Origin: Betaproteobacteria bacterium
GTDB taxonomy: Bacteria; Pseudomonadota; Gammaproteobacteria; Burkholderiales; SG8-39
Reading direction: 5' to 3'
Assembly (NCBI GenBank): GCA_005888925.1
Contig: VBCP01000403.1
Span: forward strand, 1-13,492
Length of the DNA: 13,492 nucleotides
Shown here: in pieces, positions 12,459-13,492 of the stretch
How positions within the stretch are numbered: the first letter of the stretch is position 1
Layout: every line of letters begins with the position of its first letter
Made by a program: the position numbers and the translations under genes
The notes under the pieces: generated by a model
What the model was told of the DNA's origin: nothing
The model's input: the letters and a program-made list of their open reading frames with translations, nothing else
Database searches by the model: none

Positions 12459-13409
12459 CTATTCCACTTTCGCGCCGGAATCGCGGACCAGCTTCTCCCA
12501 GTAGGGCGCCTCGGCCTTGATCTCGGCCTCGAACGCCGCCGGCGATGCCGAGGGCGTCGCATCCATGCCCTGCAGCGCGATCTTGTCGCGCACCTCGCCC
12601 TTGGCGAGGCCTTTCAGCATCGCGGCGTGCAGGCGCTGGATCGCCGCGGGCGGCGTTCCCGCCGGCACGAAGAGGCCGAACCAGAACGTGAAGTCGTAGC
12701 CGGGCAGCCCGGCCTTTTCCGCGCCCGGGATGCCGGGAATCGCGGGCGAGGCATCCCTGGACGAAACGGCCAATGCGCGCAGGCGCCCGGCGCGCACGAA
12801 GCCCATTACCGTCGGCGCGGTGGCGAAGTTGACCTGTGTGTCGCCGGCGAGCAGCGACTGCGTCGCCGGACCCCCGCCCTTGAACTGCACGTGCGTGAAC
12901 TTGATGCCGGCGACCGATTCGAACAGCACCGCGGCGAGGTGCGGCGCCGAGCCGTAGCCCGCCGAGGCGTGGAACAGCTTGCCCGGATTCGCCTTGGCGT
13001 AGGCGATCAGCTCCTTCAGGTCCTTCACCGGCAGATCGCGCACGCAGACCAGCGTCGGCCCGGTGGCGATGCGCGTCACCGCGGCGAAATCCTTGTCCGG
13101 GTCGTAGGTGAGGGTCGGATACGTGGCGCGGTTGATCGCCATGTGCGTGGTGTTCAGGACGGTGTAGCCGTCGTTGGGCGAGCGCGCGACGAACTCGTGC
13201 GCGATGTTGCCGGCCGCGCCGGGCTTGTTCTCCACCACCACCGCCACGCGCAGGTCTTTCCCCAGCTCGTCGGCCGCAAGGCGCGTGAGGAAGTCGCCCG
13301 AGCCGCCGGGCGGATAGCCCACCACGATCTTCAGCGGCTTGTTCGGATATGCCTGCCCCAGCGCCACCGCGGAGAAGGCGCACGCTGCCACTAGAACAAG
13401 GAGTCTCAT
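12459..13409 (-). CDS. TctC/Bug-family periplasmic solute-binding protein
   Basis: This 316-residue intact protein is a tripartite tricarboxylate transporter receptor of the Bug type. The signal peptide is residues 1-20 (MRLLVLVAACAFSAVALGQA). It is followed by the family hallmark YPNKPLKIVVGYPPGGSGD (21-39), then 'NKPGAAGNIA' (61-70), 'ATGPTLVCVRDLPVKDLKELIAYAKANPGKL' and 'GGGPATQSLLAGDTQV'. It should capture a small carboxylate in the periplasm. No TctA or TctB membrane partner is visible, as is common for the many orphan Bug proteins of Burkholderiales. The ATG overlaps the upstream GDPD stop as ATGA, with GAGGAA just upstream. The region from residue 108 onward is duplicated in the chimera at 9993-10964. 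Confidence 0.92.
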   Translation of the reverse strand: MRLLVLVAACAFSAVALGQAYPNKPLKIVVGYPPGGSGDFLTRLAADELGKDLRVAVVVENKPGAAGNIAHEFVARSPNDGYTVLNTTHMAINRATYPTLTYDPDKDFAAVTRIATGPTLVCVRDLPVKDLKELIAYAKANPGKLFHASAGYGSAPHLAAVLFESVAGIKFTHVQFKGGGPATQSLLAGDTQVNFATAPTVMGFVRAGRLRALAVSSRDASPAIPGIPGAEKAGLPGYDFTFWFGLFVPAGTPPAAIQRLHAAMLKGLAKGEVRDKIALQGMDATPSASPAAFEAEIKAEAPYWEKLVRDSGAKVE

Positions 13410-13492
13410 CGTTTCCTCAACTGATCGAGCACGCGATCCGGATAATCGCTCGCGATCCCGTCGACGCCCATGTCGATCATGCGCGCGATGTC
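13406..13492 (-). CDS. Glycerophosphodiester phosphodiesterase, C-terminal end (partial)
   Basis: The last 28 codons of a gene enter from the right edge, reading DIARMIDMGVDGIASDYPDR and ending VLDQLRKR before TGA at 13408-13406. The MGVDGI-x-S/T-DYPDR ending is typical of the last strand and helix of GDPD TIM-barrel enzymes, which hydrolyse glycerophosphodiesters to glycerol-3-phosphate and an alcohol. The stop overlaps the TctC start by 4 bp (ATGA), so the two are co-transcribed. Most of the gene, including the active site, lies outside the window. Confidence 0.75.
   Translation of the reverse strand, partial: DIARMIDMGVDGIASDYPDRVLDQLRKR

Larger units (their letters stand above)
10623..13088. 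repeat. Tandem duplication, copy B (2,466 bp)
   Basis: This is the second direct copy of 8157-10622, about 99.8% identical by manual comparison. Its right end runs without a break into the intact TctC gene. Copy A's left end runs without a break into the intact amidohydrolase. The ancestral order is thus recovered by deleting one copy: TctC, rhomboid, MEDS, amidohydrolase. No transposase or terminal repeat borders the copies. Confidence 0.95.

Noticed and set aside
8157..13088. Composite transposon or insertion-sequence origin for the duplication
   Set aside because: No transposase gene, no terminal inverted repeats at the copy borders and no target-site duplication were found; breakpoints fall inside two ordinary genes at a short shared sequence.
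12430..13383. Minus-strand 317-codon frame overlapping TctC
   Set aside because: Shadow frame of the intact TctC gene; Arg/Gly/Ala-rich with no recognisable domain.

Overview
The window is GC-rich DNA (roughly two thirds G+C by eye) that looks like a soil or freshwater betaproteobacterium, probably Burkholderiales-like. This rests on the Bug/TctC-type binding protein, an apparent TAXI-type receptor start at the left edge, a DUF3300 protein and the codon use; no marker gene confirms it. All genes but one lie on the minus strand, closely spaced and often overlapping. No rRNA, tRNA, transposase, integrase, phage gene or CRISPR array was seen, and no gap between genes exceeds about 120 bases.

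Layout on the minus strand, in transcription order (right to left). (1) 13492-7539: the end of a glycerophosphodiester phosphodiesterase, then a TctC/Bug solute-binding protein, a rhomboid protease, a MEDS-domain protein and a metal-dependent amidohydrolase resembling gamma-resorcylate decarboxylase. This block carries an in-place tandem duplication: 8157-10622 and 10623-13088 are 2,466-bp direct copies differing at only five positions. The present order is therefore intact TctC, rhomboid B, MEDS B, an in-frame amidohydrolase/TctC chimera, rhomboid A, MEDS A, intact amidohydrolase. (2) 7492-6247: two adjacent secreted paralogues sharing an unfamiliar repeat of about 38 residues; the second is split by a frameshift. 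(3) 6242-2367: a phospholipase D/cardiolipin-synthase-like protein fused to a DedA/VTT membrane domain, an overlapping endonuclease/exonuclease/phosphatase-family protein, and a second, diverged MEDS protein. (4) The only plus-strand gene, 2073-2411, is a small secreted EF-hand protein. It is divergent from DUF3300 and convergent with the MEDS gene. (5) 1988-1: a DUF3300 protein with C-terminal repeats, an intradiol ring-cleavage dioxygenase, and the first codons of a probable transporter receptor.

Functional themes. The PLD-VTT/EEP pair resembles the E. coli clsB-ybhP neighbourhood and suggests membrane phospholipid synthesis or remodelling. The amidohydrolase and the intradiol dioxygenase could belong to one resorcylate/hydroxyquinol route, but they are about 7 kb apart and no hydroxylase or maleylacetate reductase is visible.

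The most informative things here are the fresh tandem duplication with its readable junction, the in-frame chimeric gene it made, the unnamed repeat family in the secreted paralogues, the conserved C-terminal module on the MEDS proteins, and several inverted repeats placed on start or stop codons. I do not see convincing evidence of a wholly new multi-gene system.
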